Below, piece by piece: positions 44,296 to 52,511 of a DNA stretch of 64,000 nucleotides (positions within the stretch are counted from its first letter, which is position 1; the number at the start of each line of letters is the position of its first letter). The translations under genes were made by a program, and so were the position numbers. Under the pieces are notes generated by a model, which had not been told where the DNA came from, made no database searches, and worked only from the letters and a program-made list of their open reading frames with translations. Origin of the DNA: Bacteroidales bacterium H3. Lineage in GTDB: Bacteria > Bacteroidota > Bacteroidia > Bacteroidales > Muribaculaceae. The stretch spans positions 14,633 to 78,632 of the forward strand of contig DAAN01000026.1 in NCBI GenBank assembly GCA_001701135.1. The letters are read 5' to 3'.

Positions 44296-46044
44296 TTATT
44301 TGTTCATATTTAAATCTTGGAACGAAAATACTTCGGTAGAGATTTCTCCTAAAACGCCGCTTTTAGCCAAGGCTCCATTCTGAACTTTTATGAAGTCAAT
44401 GTATTGAAGATCTACCGGAGAGCCATCGTGATACATGGCATTAGATATCTTGAATCCGTTTTTCTGTCCAGAACCGTCATACGAATCACCAGCCAACATA
44501 TCGGAACCGCAATTATCCACATACCCCCAGTCATAAGGAGAGTTACTCCAGTAACCTGTGGTTGGACTTTGTGAATTGCGTGGCAATAGTCGAGTACCGT
44601 ACAAAGTGTAGGAGTCGGCCGTAATCCACAACGGATAGTAGTAAGGTTGCGTGTGGTAGGCATTGAAATCGACCCAGCCAGTGTTTCCCAAATTGTCAAT
44701 CCAATAAGTGTGTGATCCATTCGAGGTCGGTCGGAAATAGGTTACCTCATAATCTTGAATGGTGGTAGGCTTCCCTGTTTCGCTGCCCCGCAGTTCGTAC
44801 CACTCATCATCGGGAAGTCCATTGCCGTTGACATCCTGCATAACCCAAACAATGCCGGGTTCATTGGAAGAATCAAAGGCATTGCCCTGAATAGCAAAAT
44901 CATATCCGCCCTTATTCTGAATGCTGTGGTCAAACCCTACTATGATGTAACCGCCAAAGGAGCCGAGAGATACATAATTTTGCTTGGCAATACGCTTGGA
45001 AGCATATTCGACAGCCGCTTCCCGGGTCGATTCGCTACCGGTAAAACCGCCAGTATTGGTTTCGTTGATGAATTGTCCGGGAGCCGGCGTATATTCATAC
45101 ACTCTGTTGGAATAGGCTGAACTCGCACCTGAAGCGGCGCGATATCCGGAGGCTTCCGACCCGTTCACGCAAACTACGGTGACGGCGGATTCCACGGATA
45201 TGCCATTTTGCATTTCGGTGACAGAGACGGTTATCCGGTATTCTCCGGCGAACGAAGGGGTGAACTTATATACCCGACCGGTTTCACCCTCCACGGGCTT
45301 ACCGTCTACGCTCCAGCGGTATTGCGGATTCTCGAAATAGTCCAGCAATGGACGCAAGAACACCGGTCGCCCGACAAACGTATAGCGTGTGGAAACAGAC
45401 TGCTCATAAGACGGGGCAGGGAAAACAACCTTATAGGGCATATTCTCGACCACCTCTATCTCCAACTCTTTCTTGGTTTCACCATCCTCGTTGGATGCTG
45501 TTATGGTAATCGGAAAAACTCCGACCTGATTTTCCTTAAACGTGTAGGTCGTATCGGTGGATACCACAACCCCGGCACGCACCCATTCCACCTTGAAACC
45601 GGCAAGGTCGCGATGGGCAATCACGGCAGTCAGGGTATTCTCTACACCTTTTTGTACTTTCAATCCTTTGGCCGGCACGTACAGATTGATGGCCGGGGGC
45701 AACAAATCCCTCACTTCCACTTTCACCTCTTCTTCGGCATGACCGTTTTCGTTGTCTACCCGCAGCGTAATATAGACCTCCCCCGATTCATCCCACGTGT
45801 ATTTCAGGGTCGGGTCTGTGGAAATCAGTTTCCCCTCTATGGTCCAGGCAAACAAGGCATGGTCTGCGTATTGGTAAGTCGGTGCGATGACCAGTTCCCG
45901 ACCAATCTTGACTGCATAGATACCGTCTTCACTATCAAGCTCAATCACTGGGGCTTGTCCGGATTCTGCAACGATAACTTCATCCCGATTACAAGATATG
46001 AATAATACAGCGAGTGTAAAAAAACAAATTAAATTTTTGATCAT
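44296..46044 (-). CDS. PKD/Ig-domain surface lipoprotein of the B12 locus
   Basis: A 582-aa lipoprotein (signal ending LFISC). The first about 280 residues contain three PKD/Ig-like domains, e.g. SGEVYITLRVDNENGHAEEE and GVFPITITASNEDGETKKE. The last about 300 residues form a separate globular domain with many Trp/Tyr/Asn (GGYDFAIQGNAFDSSNEPGI, YWIDNLGNTGWVDFN). Proteins of this layout recur in cobalamin-riboswitch loci of Bacteroides. Another B12-binding lipoprotein class, BtuH, is encoded in such loci; this protein or the DUF4465 neighbour may be the equivalent, and I cannot decide which. Confidence 0.8.
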   Translation of the reverse strand: MIKNLICFFTLAVLFISCNRDEVIVAESGQAPVIELDSEDGIYAVKIGRELVIAPTYQYADHALFAWTIEGKLISTDPTLKYTWDESGEVYITLRVDNENGHAEEEVKVEVRDLLPPAINLYVPAKGLKVQKGVENTLTAVIAHRDLAGFKVEWVRAGVVVSTDTTYTFKENQVGVFPITITASNEDGETKKELEIEVVENMPYKVVFPAPSYEQSVSTRYTFVGRPVFLRPLLDYFENPQYRWSVDGKPVEGETGRVYKFTPSFAGEYRITVSVTEMQNGISVESAVTVVCVNGSEASGYRAASGASSAYSNRVYEYTPAPGQFINETNTGGFTGSESTREAAVEYASKRIAKQNYVSLGSFGGYIIVGFDHSIQNKGGYDFAIQGNAFDSSNEPGIVWVMQDVNGNGLPDDEWYELRGSETGKPTTIQDYEVTYFRPTSNGSHTYWIDNLGNTGWVDFNAYHTQPYYYPLWITADSYTLYGTRLLPRNSQSPTTGYWSNSPYDWGYVDNCGSDMLAGDSYDGSGQKNGFKISNAMYHDGSPVDLQYIDFIKVQNGALAKSGVLGEISTEVFSFQDLNMNK

Positions 46045-46121
46045 TATGGATACAAGCTGGTCGGATTAAATAACAACCACCCTTCCAAGTTTAAATTTCC
46101 TTGGAAGGGGTAGTTATAAAA

Positions 46122-47090
46122 TTAGTTTTCAAAAACAATATCATCAATACAAAGGTATGCAGGGGTATTTAAGCCATACTCTCCTGTGTCGGAACCTGAA
46201 AAGTTAAATTTCACAAATCCTACTCCAGCTTGATTAATAGGCCAATATGTCCATGTAGTAACGGGATTTTCGTTCTTCCCATTTCTATAATCGGCTAATA
46301 CCTTGGTGTATGTAGCTAACTTATTACCAGCAAAATCATAACATTCAAGTTCAACTTGGAAATACCCGATATGTTTTCCGCTTGCATCAACTTGTGCTGA
46401 CAACGGAGTAGCTACTCCGGATGCGCCGAATTTATTACCATGCATGATTACACCATAGGTATATGATGAATTACAGAACCATAAACCTTTTAGAGTATAT
46501 TCGCCTGTTAAATAGAATTCGGGCTGAGCCATCCATTCGGTATTATACTCATCAGAATAACCATAAACAACAGCAAAATTATTTCCGCTGTGACCTGCAC
46601 CTTCGTTAGAACCATTAACAGAAGTCGTATCATAAACACTCATTTGATTGTTATAGGAATACCACCAATCAGTCGGTATGGTATCACCGGTAATCGTAAT
46701 TCCTTCGGCGGAAGATGGATTGGTACGGTAATTCCATTTAGACAATGCTAATCCACCACAAGAGAAATTGTTGAATGTTCCATAATTATTAGTCACTGTG
46801 TTAATCTCTGACATGAACATTCCATCTGGATCGTCAATTTCTTTTACTTGGGTATACGAACCCACATTTCCATAATAATTAGCGCCATAGGATGTCGGCA
46901 TTGCCATCATTGATGAGGAAAAATCATCAAACGTAATGGTATAAGAACCATCGGGGTTAGGTGTCGCGCGGGTTTGAATCGCACTTTCCTCATACGAAGC
47001 AAGGAAGTCATCGTCGGACGAACATCCTGTGAACACTGCGGCAGCCATTGATACAACGGCCATTGCCAAGAATTTAAGATTCTTTTTCAT
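46122..47090 (-). CDS. DUF4465 surface lipoprotein of the B12 locus
   Basis: A 322-aa lipoprotein (lipobox VFTGC) and the first gene after the cobalamin riboswitch. The body matches DUF4465: beta-rich, with FSCGGLALSKWNYRTN, NNFAVVYGYSDE and a C-terminal YLCIDDIVFEN strand. DUF4465 proteins are repeatedly found beside BtuB/BtuG genes in gut Bacteroidota; surface capture of corrinoids is a reasonable inference. It is followed by the PKD lipoprotein after 77 bases. Confidence 0.85.
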   Translation of the reverse strand: MKKNLKFLAMAVVSMAAAVFTGCSSDDDFLASYEESAIQTRATPNPDGSYTITFDDFSSSMMAMPTSYGANYYGNVGSYTQVKEIDDPDGMFMSEINTVTNNYGTFNNFSCGGLALSKWNYRTNPSSAEGITITGDTIPTDWWYSYNNQMSVYDTTSVNGSNEGAGHSGNNFAVVYGYSDEYNTEWMAQPEFYLTGEYTLKGLWFCNSSYTYGVIMHGNKFGASGVATPLSAQVDASGKHIGYFQVELECYDFAGNKLATYTKVLADYRNGKNENPVTTWTYWPINQAGVGFVKFNFSGSDTGEYGLNTPAYLCIDDIVFEN

Positions 47091-47257
47091 AACTCAATTA
47101 TTAAAAGTTAAACAAAAAGTTTAATTACACATTCGTTTTCCTTACGATAGATTTGCAACGAATGAGAAATCGGTTATCAAAAAGAATACAGGTGGTCTTT
47201 GGATGAGCCTCTGTTCATTTTGATCTAATGCCAATATCCCGTGGTCACTAAATCATA

Positions 47258-47396
47258 TCTCATCAAGCAGGTCTTCTGGCTCATCCCGCTTATCGCGCCT
47301 TCCCAGCTTTCACCAGTGGCAAAGAGTGCGATAAACTTTAATAGGACTTACAGCTGCGAGTACAGCTCCGGATTTTCACCGGGATTCCCTTTTAAT
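47258..47396 (-). promoter_or_regulatory. Cobalamin (B12) riboswitch
   Basis: Read on the minus strand, the aptamer shows GGGAATCCCGGTGAAAATCC, then GGAGCTGTACTCGCAGCTGT and AAGTCC, the B12-box region GCCACTGGTGAAAGCTGGGA, and the 3' end GAGCCAGAAGACC. These match the conserved core of cobalamin riboswitches in order and spacing. It lies about 170 bases upstream of the DUF4465 start and should switch off the whole minus-strand operon (47090 to 33218) when B12 is abundant. Confidence 0.93.
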
Positions 47397-47431
47397 TCCA
47401 TTCGACGCTTCGATTGGAAACTTGACTGGTG

Positions 47432-47439
47432 CAAAGTTA
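47432..47439 (-). promoter_or_regulatory. -7 box (TAACTTTG) upstream of the B12 riboswitch
   Basis: The complement of 47432-47439 is TAACTTTG, about 35 bases ahead of the aptamer. A second minus-strand -7 box TACCTTTG (complement of 47625-47632) lies 190 bases further upstream and could also feed the operon. Confidence 0.55.
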
Positions 47440-47861
47440 AGAGTTATTTTTTATATAATTTCTTTTTTCTCCATTTTTTTTCTGATAACAGCTTTTATGA
47501 ATATAAAAATGTACTCTTTCTACCATTTTTTAGTTGCGAATAACGATATGCCATTGCCCAATCATTTATTTTTTAATTCGTCTTCTCCCCTTATGTCGGC
47601 AATTCCTGTCGGGTGATTTTTATGCAAAGGTACAGCGTTCGGTCAATTGCCAAGAGCCGCAAATGCTAACGTTTTGCGAATTTTACAGCAGCCTTCCGCA
47701 AATCGCAGATTGGGGTATTCCGTAAAATCCGCCCGCCGTTCACTTGTCTTATTTGCCTCGATCCGTCTGTCAGTCCTGCATAAAAATCATTCCCCAACGA
47801 GAAGCCGAAAGAGCTTCAAGAAGAGGGAAATAAAAAGTTTAACAAATTAAAATTTACAATT
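47440..47861. other. Intergenic leader between B12 operon and small plus-strand genes
   Basis: About 420 bases, no gene. It contains the minus-strand -7 box TACCTTTG (complement of 47625-47632) and, at its right end, the tract CTTCAAGAAGAGGGAAATAAAAA that recurs before 48769 and, in a shorter form, before 22993. Confidence 0.55.
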
Positions 47862-48344
47862 ATGCACAGCAGGATTTTTCAAATTTCAACGGAGCCGATA
47901 GACAAAGAAAACTATCTGAATGAGGACACACTCCAGCAAGGAGACGGGAGCTTCTATGACTATTGTTCAGAAATAGACGAGGAAAACCGTAAAGAGGATA
48001 TTGCCAATTTGGTCAATTATGCCTTACCCAACGGAATGTTCGAGCTTATATCCGATGACACCATGCGCTATAATGGTGGCATAGAGCAATGGAAAGAGGA
48101 GTATGTCGCCAATATCAAAAAGAGAGCGGATGCTCTTACGGCAGATAATATGTTGGAATGGGGGTCGACCTATTATCTCAAACAGGCAGTGGAAAATCCG
48201 TTGGATGTCGCCTATCATTTCTATTTGGATGGCGACGGCTGCCAATCTTTTGCCGAACAGTCCTTTGCGTTTATGGAGTTTGTTTGTAGGCTTGAACCGG
48301 GAACGATACTCTACATCGGAGGAGTTGTTGATTACCACTTCTGA
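47862..48344 (+). CDS. Element protein of 160 aa, unknown
   Basis: A 160-aa acidic protein (MHSRIFQISTEPIDKENYL) without signal peptide or known domain. Similar small acidic proteins are a regular part of Bacteroidales conjugative elements. It is monocistronic, followed by a strong terminator (48365-48400), and preceded by the purine-rich leader tract shared with 48769. Confidence 0.7.
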   Translation: MHSRIFQISTEPIDKENYLNEDTLQQGDGSFYDYCSEIDEENRKEDIANLVNYALPNGMFELISDDTMRYNGGIEQWKEEYVANIKKRADALTADNMLEWGSTYYLKQAVENPLDVAYHFYLDGDGCQSFAEQSFAFMEFVCRLEPGTILYIGGVVDYHF

Positions 48345-48768
48345 TGTTTGTCCGAAACATTGGCAACCACCCGCTTTTGAGGCGGGTGGTTACTCTCTTT
48401 TTTGCACAGGCTCACCGGTTACTTTTATAAATATGCTCTGCAGAGCTTCCGCCACCGGTTTCACTGCCGGTATATTCCTTTTTTAAGGGTATAATCCCTT
48501 CACTACCCCGACATACGCCACAGGCTTGTTTTCGTGTGCAAAGGTACGGTGGACGAACATGGTTCAAGTACCGCTATCGCTACCTGAAATAAAATTTGAT
48601 GACAACTTTCCGTAATCGGAGATAACGGTATTTCATAAAATTTCATCGCAGGTTCCTTGTCCGTCGTTCTTGTATCCCCCGTTTGGAACGCACATGAAAA
48701 CAACCCTTTTGGGCGAAGTCAGAAGACTTCAAGAAAAGGGAAATAAAAAATCAATAAATCAAAAGACA
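48345..48768. other. Terminator and leader before the 48769 gene
   Basis: About 420 bases without a gene. It holds the terminator at 48365-48400, a minus-strand promoter-like pair CTTG, 18 bases, TACCTTTG (complement of 48565-48568 and 48539-48546), and the purine-rich tract GACTTCAAGAAAAGGG just before the next start. Confidence 0.55.
48365..48400 (+). terminator. Rho-independent terminator
   Basis: AACCACCCGC (48365-48374), loop TTTTGAG, GCGGGTGGTT (48382-48391), then ACTCTCTTTTTT. A perfect 10-bp stem. Confidence 0.85.
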
Positions 48769-49236
48769 ATGAGCAAGTACGATTTCATCAAGCAAGGCAA
48801 CCTCCTTTATTGGCACACTGCCGATAACGATGTAGAATGTCGAATTATCTCAACTCCCGAAAAAGTGGATAGCGACAGTATTATTTTAATCGCAACAGGT
48901 TCTTCAGAGATTGAAGTCTTGGCATCGGAGCTATCACCTATTGGCTCATCGAGAAGCCACAAAGAGGAATTTTTGCGCTGGAAAAAAGAGCGTGAAGCCG
49001 AGGGCATGGAGTTTTTCAACCGTCTTTCCGAAGTCATGGAAACAGACAATGATTTGGCTGTAGGCGATATGGTGGCGTTTACTAACGACTACGGGGTGGT
49101 ATTTGGCCCCAAAGAAGTATTAGCTTTCAGAAAGCCTTGGAATGGCGGTAGATGCGTATATATCGACAGTGATGCCTATTGGTTCCCAGACCGTCCCGGA
49201 CAACTCACCATACTCAGCAAAGGAGGTACAGAATGA
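48769..49236 (+). CDS. Element protein of 155 aa, unknown
   Basis: A 155-aa protein beginning MSKYDFIKQGNLLYW; the frame is open from 48670, but the purine-rich leader tract and ATG 48769 give the natural start. It ends in a beta-rich segment (GDMVAFTNDYGVVFGPKEVL) that could be a small barrel. No family recognised. It overlaps the next gene by 4 bases. Confidence 0.7.
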   Translation: MSKYDFIKQGNLLYWHTADNDVECRIISTPEKVDSDSIILIATGSSEIEVLASELSPIGSSRSHKEEFLRWKKEREAEGMEFFNRLSEVMETDNDLAVGDMVAFTNDYGVVFGPKEVLAFRKPWNGGRCVYIDSDAYWFPDRPGQLTILSKGGTE

Positions 49237-49490
49237 CAAACGAAGACAAAATCTTAAAACGGCTTTGCGGCAATATTGCCGCAGGTCGTTTCAACTGGCG
49301 GAAATACTGCACACCGCAACTTTACTTCGGTTGGGAGATTTGTGTTACCCCTCTGCATTGCTCTTACGGACAGATAGGTTACACCGTTCATTTCCCTTAT
49401 ACCAATATACCGGAAGTGGAATACGATTGGGAAATGGGCAAACTGACCATTGACGGCGAGAAGTGGAAAAGTTATTTGCGGAACGAATAA
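49233..49490 (+). CDS. Element protein of 85 aa, unknown
   Basis: An 85-aa protein (MTNEDKILKRLCGNIAAGRF) with many aromatic residues. The start overlaps the preceding stop as ATGA (49233-49236), so it is translationally coupled. Unknown function. Confidence 0.65.
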   Translation: MTNEDKILKRLCGNIAAGRFNWRKYCTPQLYFGWEICVTPLHCSYGQIGYTVHFPYTNIPEVEYDWEMGKLTIDGEKWKSYLRNE

Positions 49491-49501
49491 TAAATATCAA
49501 T

Positions 49502-49876
49502 ATGGCACAGAATTTTTATACCAAATGGCAGAACGCTATCCTTGCAGATGCAGGAGGCTATGTTTCAAAAGAGTATCGCAGTTTCCAGACAGCATTGGTA
49601 CGTGAGATTTCCAAATATGCAACGGCGGTCGGTGCACAGGTGGCATCCAACTTAAAAGGACATTATGATACCTCATGTTTCATCGAGCGCAACGGCAAGT
49701 TCGTTTACATCAGTCACTCTTCCACGTTAGCCCGAATGGGCGGCGGCGTAAGAGTTGAACTTGATTCGTTTCTGATACGGACAGCCCAACACGCAAAAGA
49801 CTACAGAGGAGGATATAACCAATATTGTGACATGGCAAATTTGCAGTCCATGATGGATGATTTACTGAAAGAATAA
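49502..49876 (+). CDS. Element protein of 124 aa, unknown
   Basis: A 124-aa protein (MAQNFYTKWQNAILADAGGY) with an alpha-beta pattern and a mid-region GGGVRVELDSFLIRTAQHAK. Unknown function. Last gene of the plus-strand block, followed by the terminator shared with the convergent ardC-like gene. Confidence 0.7.
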   Translation: MAQNFYTKWQNAILADAGGYVSKEYRSFQTALVREISKYATAVGAQVASNLKGHYDTSCFIERNGKFVYISHSSTLARMGGGVRVELDSFLIRTAQHAKDYRGGYNQYCDMANLQSMMDDLLKE

Positions 49877-49892
49877 AAAACCGAAAACAAGA

Positions 49893-49928
49893 AAAGATGC
49901 GGAGCCAACCGGTTCCGCATCTTTTTCT
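49893..49928. terminator. Bidirectional terminator between convergent genes
   Basis: AAAGATGCGGA (49893-49903) pairs with TCCGCATCTTT (49914-49924), with TTTT runs on the right and AAAA on the left, so it can serve both the plus-strand block and the long minus-strand operon. Confidence 0.85.
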
Positions 49929-49936
49929 TTCCATCC

Positions 49937-51626
49937 TTACCGGCGCATACCGACGCTGTATTCAGCCTCTTGTAGCTCTGCCCGATACTCTTCCAGTTCG
50001 TTCAGCTTCTCGTTCACGGCTTGCAGGTTGGCATCCAACCCGATATTGTGGTCGTAAGGGAAACGATGCTGCGCGACCAGCCCGGCATTGGTGGGCTGCC
50101 CGACATCAAGCATATCGGAGTCCTTGTTATATTCGACATACAGCACGTCGCCGTTCGGCATCTCGAAGGCCGGAATCTTTTGATGCGCCAAAGCGGAGAA
50201 CTGTTCCGCCGCCATCTCCCTGGCAACCTCTTTTATCGTCTCTCCGGCAATATCGACACCGTAACGCCGGATATGGTCGCGAATTTCCTGCTCCGTGAAT
50301 TTCAACATCACCTCGTAGGTTCCCCCGACACTCCCGTTGTACACGACAGCGAAATTCTCATCCTCGGCAATTAGGCTGTCACCCTTGTTGTTCGTGGCTG
50401 ATAAATAAGTATGCTGTTCGTTGATGCCGTTGCCGTCGTAATACTCCTTGGCAAGCGTCAGCAATCCCTCGCAATCGCCTTTCTCCCGGAGTTCGTCAAG
50501 CGGCCTCGTGTCATCCGAAAATTGGAGATACGCGACAGAGGAATAAAATGTCTTCTCCTTTGCCGCCGCTCCGTTTTCCTGCTTCTCGCCGACATTTTGT
50601 TCCAGTTCTTGCGCTATCTTATCCACCTTCTGGGTAATTATCGAGGTTGCCCTTTTCACGTCCAGGAGCGTTGTCTTGATGAATTGCGGCGATTCCTTCA
50701 GCTCATCGAGCCATCCTTTGAGGTATGCACAACTTTCTTCCTTGATATGCTTGGTCATGCCGTAACGCTGTGCGACCAGTGCGCTACCTAACTCTGCCAC
50801 CAGTTCCTCACGGGCATATTCAGGAGAACCGAAGGTAGTCGGCTTGAACCGATCGAGAACACCCTCCGCACCGGTCGAGTGCGTCATCTCGTGGAACAGT
50901 GTCCCGTAGAACGATTCTCCCGATTTGAACTGCTCCTTTTCGGGTACGATGATTTCGTTCTTCGTGATGGAATAGTAGGCGTCATTCTGATATTTCGGCG
51001 TAATCGGACAAATCCACAGGTTATCCCTTATCATCGTATCGACTGGGGCAAAACTGTAATGCTCGCCCTCCTCGATTGCCGGACGCGAATTTTCTCTGCT
51101 CCAGTTTTTGCCACAGCTCCGGTCTCGCTTCCTGCAAGTTAGTTTGCGCGACATTGAAGACCCGGAACACCTGCATCTTCGGATAGACATTGTATTGTTC
51201 CTTTTCGTCATCGGAGAGTTTCTTGTAATCGTCATACTTGATTTTCTCCTTGGTCTCCTTATGGATACAAGTGAACGTGGTGAGCATGACCGGAAAGGAC
51301 TTCTCGCCACGAAGCACGGAGACACGCGGCAGTTCCTCTCCATCCTTGCCGGACTTATTGAGCTTCTGAACACAATCGAAGGTGCAGAAACGGGGAATCT
51401 TGTACCCTTCTTTCTCGCAGTGCAAAAGCAGCATAAAAGCATTCATCCCGTTGTACTCGCGCCCGTGAAGGTTGCGAGGCCACTGCAACGCACCCTCGGT
51501 AAACCAAGGCTTTTTCCAGTCCTTTTGAATGCCCTCGATTTTCTCGATCATCATTTCGGCGAACAGGTCGAGAGCCTTGTCCTCGCTGTTCGGTCCGTCG
51601 GCATTCTTCTTTCTGTAACCGGCCAT
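49937..51626 (-). pseudogene. ArdC-like antirestriction zincin, frameshifted
   Basis: Two overlapping frames make one protein. The N-terminal part (51626 to about 51100; MAGYRKKNADGPNSE, ssDNA-binding ArdC N-domain with VFRVFNVAQTNLQEARPELW) and the C-terminal part (from about 51100 down to 49937, with the zinc motif HEMTH at 50893-50879) are offset by one base. The total length, 1690 bases, is one more than a multiple of three, so a single extra base near the A-rich GGCAAAAACTGG/AGAGAAAATT stretch (51075-51105) explains it. Repaired, the product would be about 562 aa. ArdC protects incoming plasmid DNA from host nucleases. It is either a recent null mutation, a sequencing error or, less likely, a recoding site. 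Last gene of the long minus-strand operon. Confidence 0.8.
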
Positions 51627-51631
51627 ATTAC

Positions 51632-52240
51632 TTACTGATTATAGTTAGACGAATCCGCCACATATTGCGTCAGTTCCTCCACCTTGCAGGAAAGATTGAT
51701 TTTCCCGTTATGTGCCGACAGGTTCATTTCACCTATGGCATCCACCTTTATACCCGGCTGTAGCCACGCATCGCGCTCCTTGCCGAAACAGAAGAAGCGC
51801 ACCCACTGGTATTCGAAGCCGTCATCGACCTTCTCCGCACTGAACGCCGAGAACACCGTATAAGGCTGGTCTTTCTTATCCCTTTTCTCCTCGATATTCT
51901 GGCCGACTTTACCACGAAATGCCAGCTCACCCTTGACGCAATCCGCATCATCCGTAGCGGCATTGCAGATTTCATCGGCGAACAGGTTGAAATAGAGCTT
52001 GTCACCCCGGCGTTTGAGATACATCGTACCCCTCACTTCCACACGGGAGCCGTTCCGATAACCGGTGGCTTCTTCCTGACTGCACTCCTTGCGGACATCC
52101 ACCTCGATAGTATGCCGTCCACCCGTTGCCGGAATCTGTACCCGGAGCGGAAATGCCATAAACTCCTTTTCCTCTCTGTTCTTGCGAACCGACGCATCGC
52201 GGCCGATAACGCCGCATACCGTAACATTACATTTAATCAT
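51632..52240 (-). CDS. SSB-like protein with two OB-fold segments
   Basis: A 202-aa protein. Residues 1-95 start MIKCNVTVCGVIGRDASVRK and continue FMAFPLRVQIP, a typical OB-fold ssDNA-binding pattern; residues about 105-190 repeat a related pattern (GELAFRGKVGQ, FEYQWVRFFCFGKERD). Such tandem OB proteins are found in transfer operons of Bacteroidales elements and probably coat transferred single strands. ATG 52240 chosen; the frame extends 32 codons upstream without family character. It lies 5 bases ahead of the ardC-like start. Confidence 0.75.
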   Translation of the reverse strand: MIKCNVTVCGVIGRDASVRKNREEKEFMAFPLRVQIPATGGRHTIEVDVRKECSQEEATGYRNGSRVEVRGTMYLKRRGDKLYFNLFADEICNAATDDADCVKGELAFRGKVGQNIEEKRDKKDQPYTVFSAFSAEKVDDGFEYQWVRFFCFGKERDAWLQPGIKVDAIGEMNLSAHNGKINLSCKVEELTQYVADSSNYNQ

Positions 52241-52322
52241 CTGTTTTTTGTCTTTAATGATACATGGATCATCCGACAAGTGATACATGGGTTGATTGAT
52301 GTTGAACTGTTGGAGGGTACGG

Positions 52323-52499
52323 TCAGTCAGGCGCACGTATCATCGCCCAGACCATCCATCCGGCGATGGCTAATTGCACGCCCACGACAACGAGCGTCCC
52401 GATCCACCCCAACAGCAGGTAGCAGAACCGGACGTGCAACGCAAGGATGGAGACTCCCGCCAGACATTTGCATAGCTGTATCATCACGCATTTTACCAT
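52323..52499 (-). CDS. 58-aa membrane protein (candidate)
   Basis: ATG 52499 to TGA 52323 encodes 58 residues: a cysteine-containing start (MVKCVMIQLCKCLAGVSIL) and two hydrophobic stretches (LALHVRFCYLLLGWIGTLVV, VGVQLAIAGWMVWAMI). It fills an otherwise empty 270-base gap between two genes of the same strand, 12 bases after the upstream stop. Probably a small inner-membrane protein of the transfer system; unrecognised. Confidence 0.55.
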   Translation of the reverse strand: MVKCVMIQLCKCLAGVSILALHVRFCYLLLGWIGTLVVVGVQLAIAGWMVWAMIRAPD

Positions 52500-52511
52500 A
52501 TCGCCATGCCT

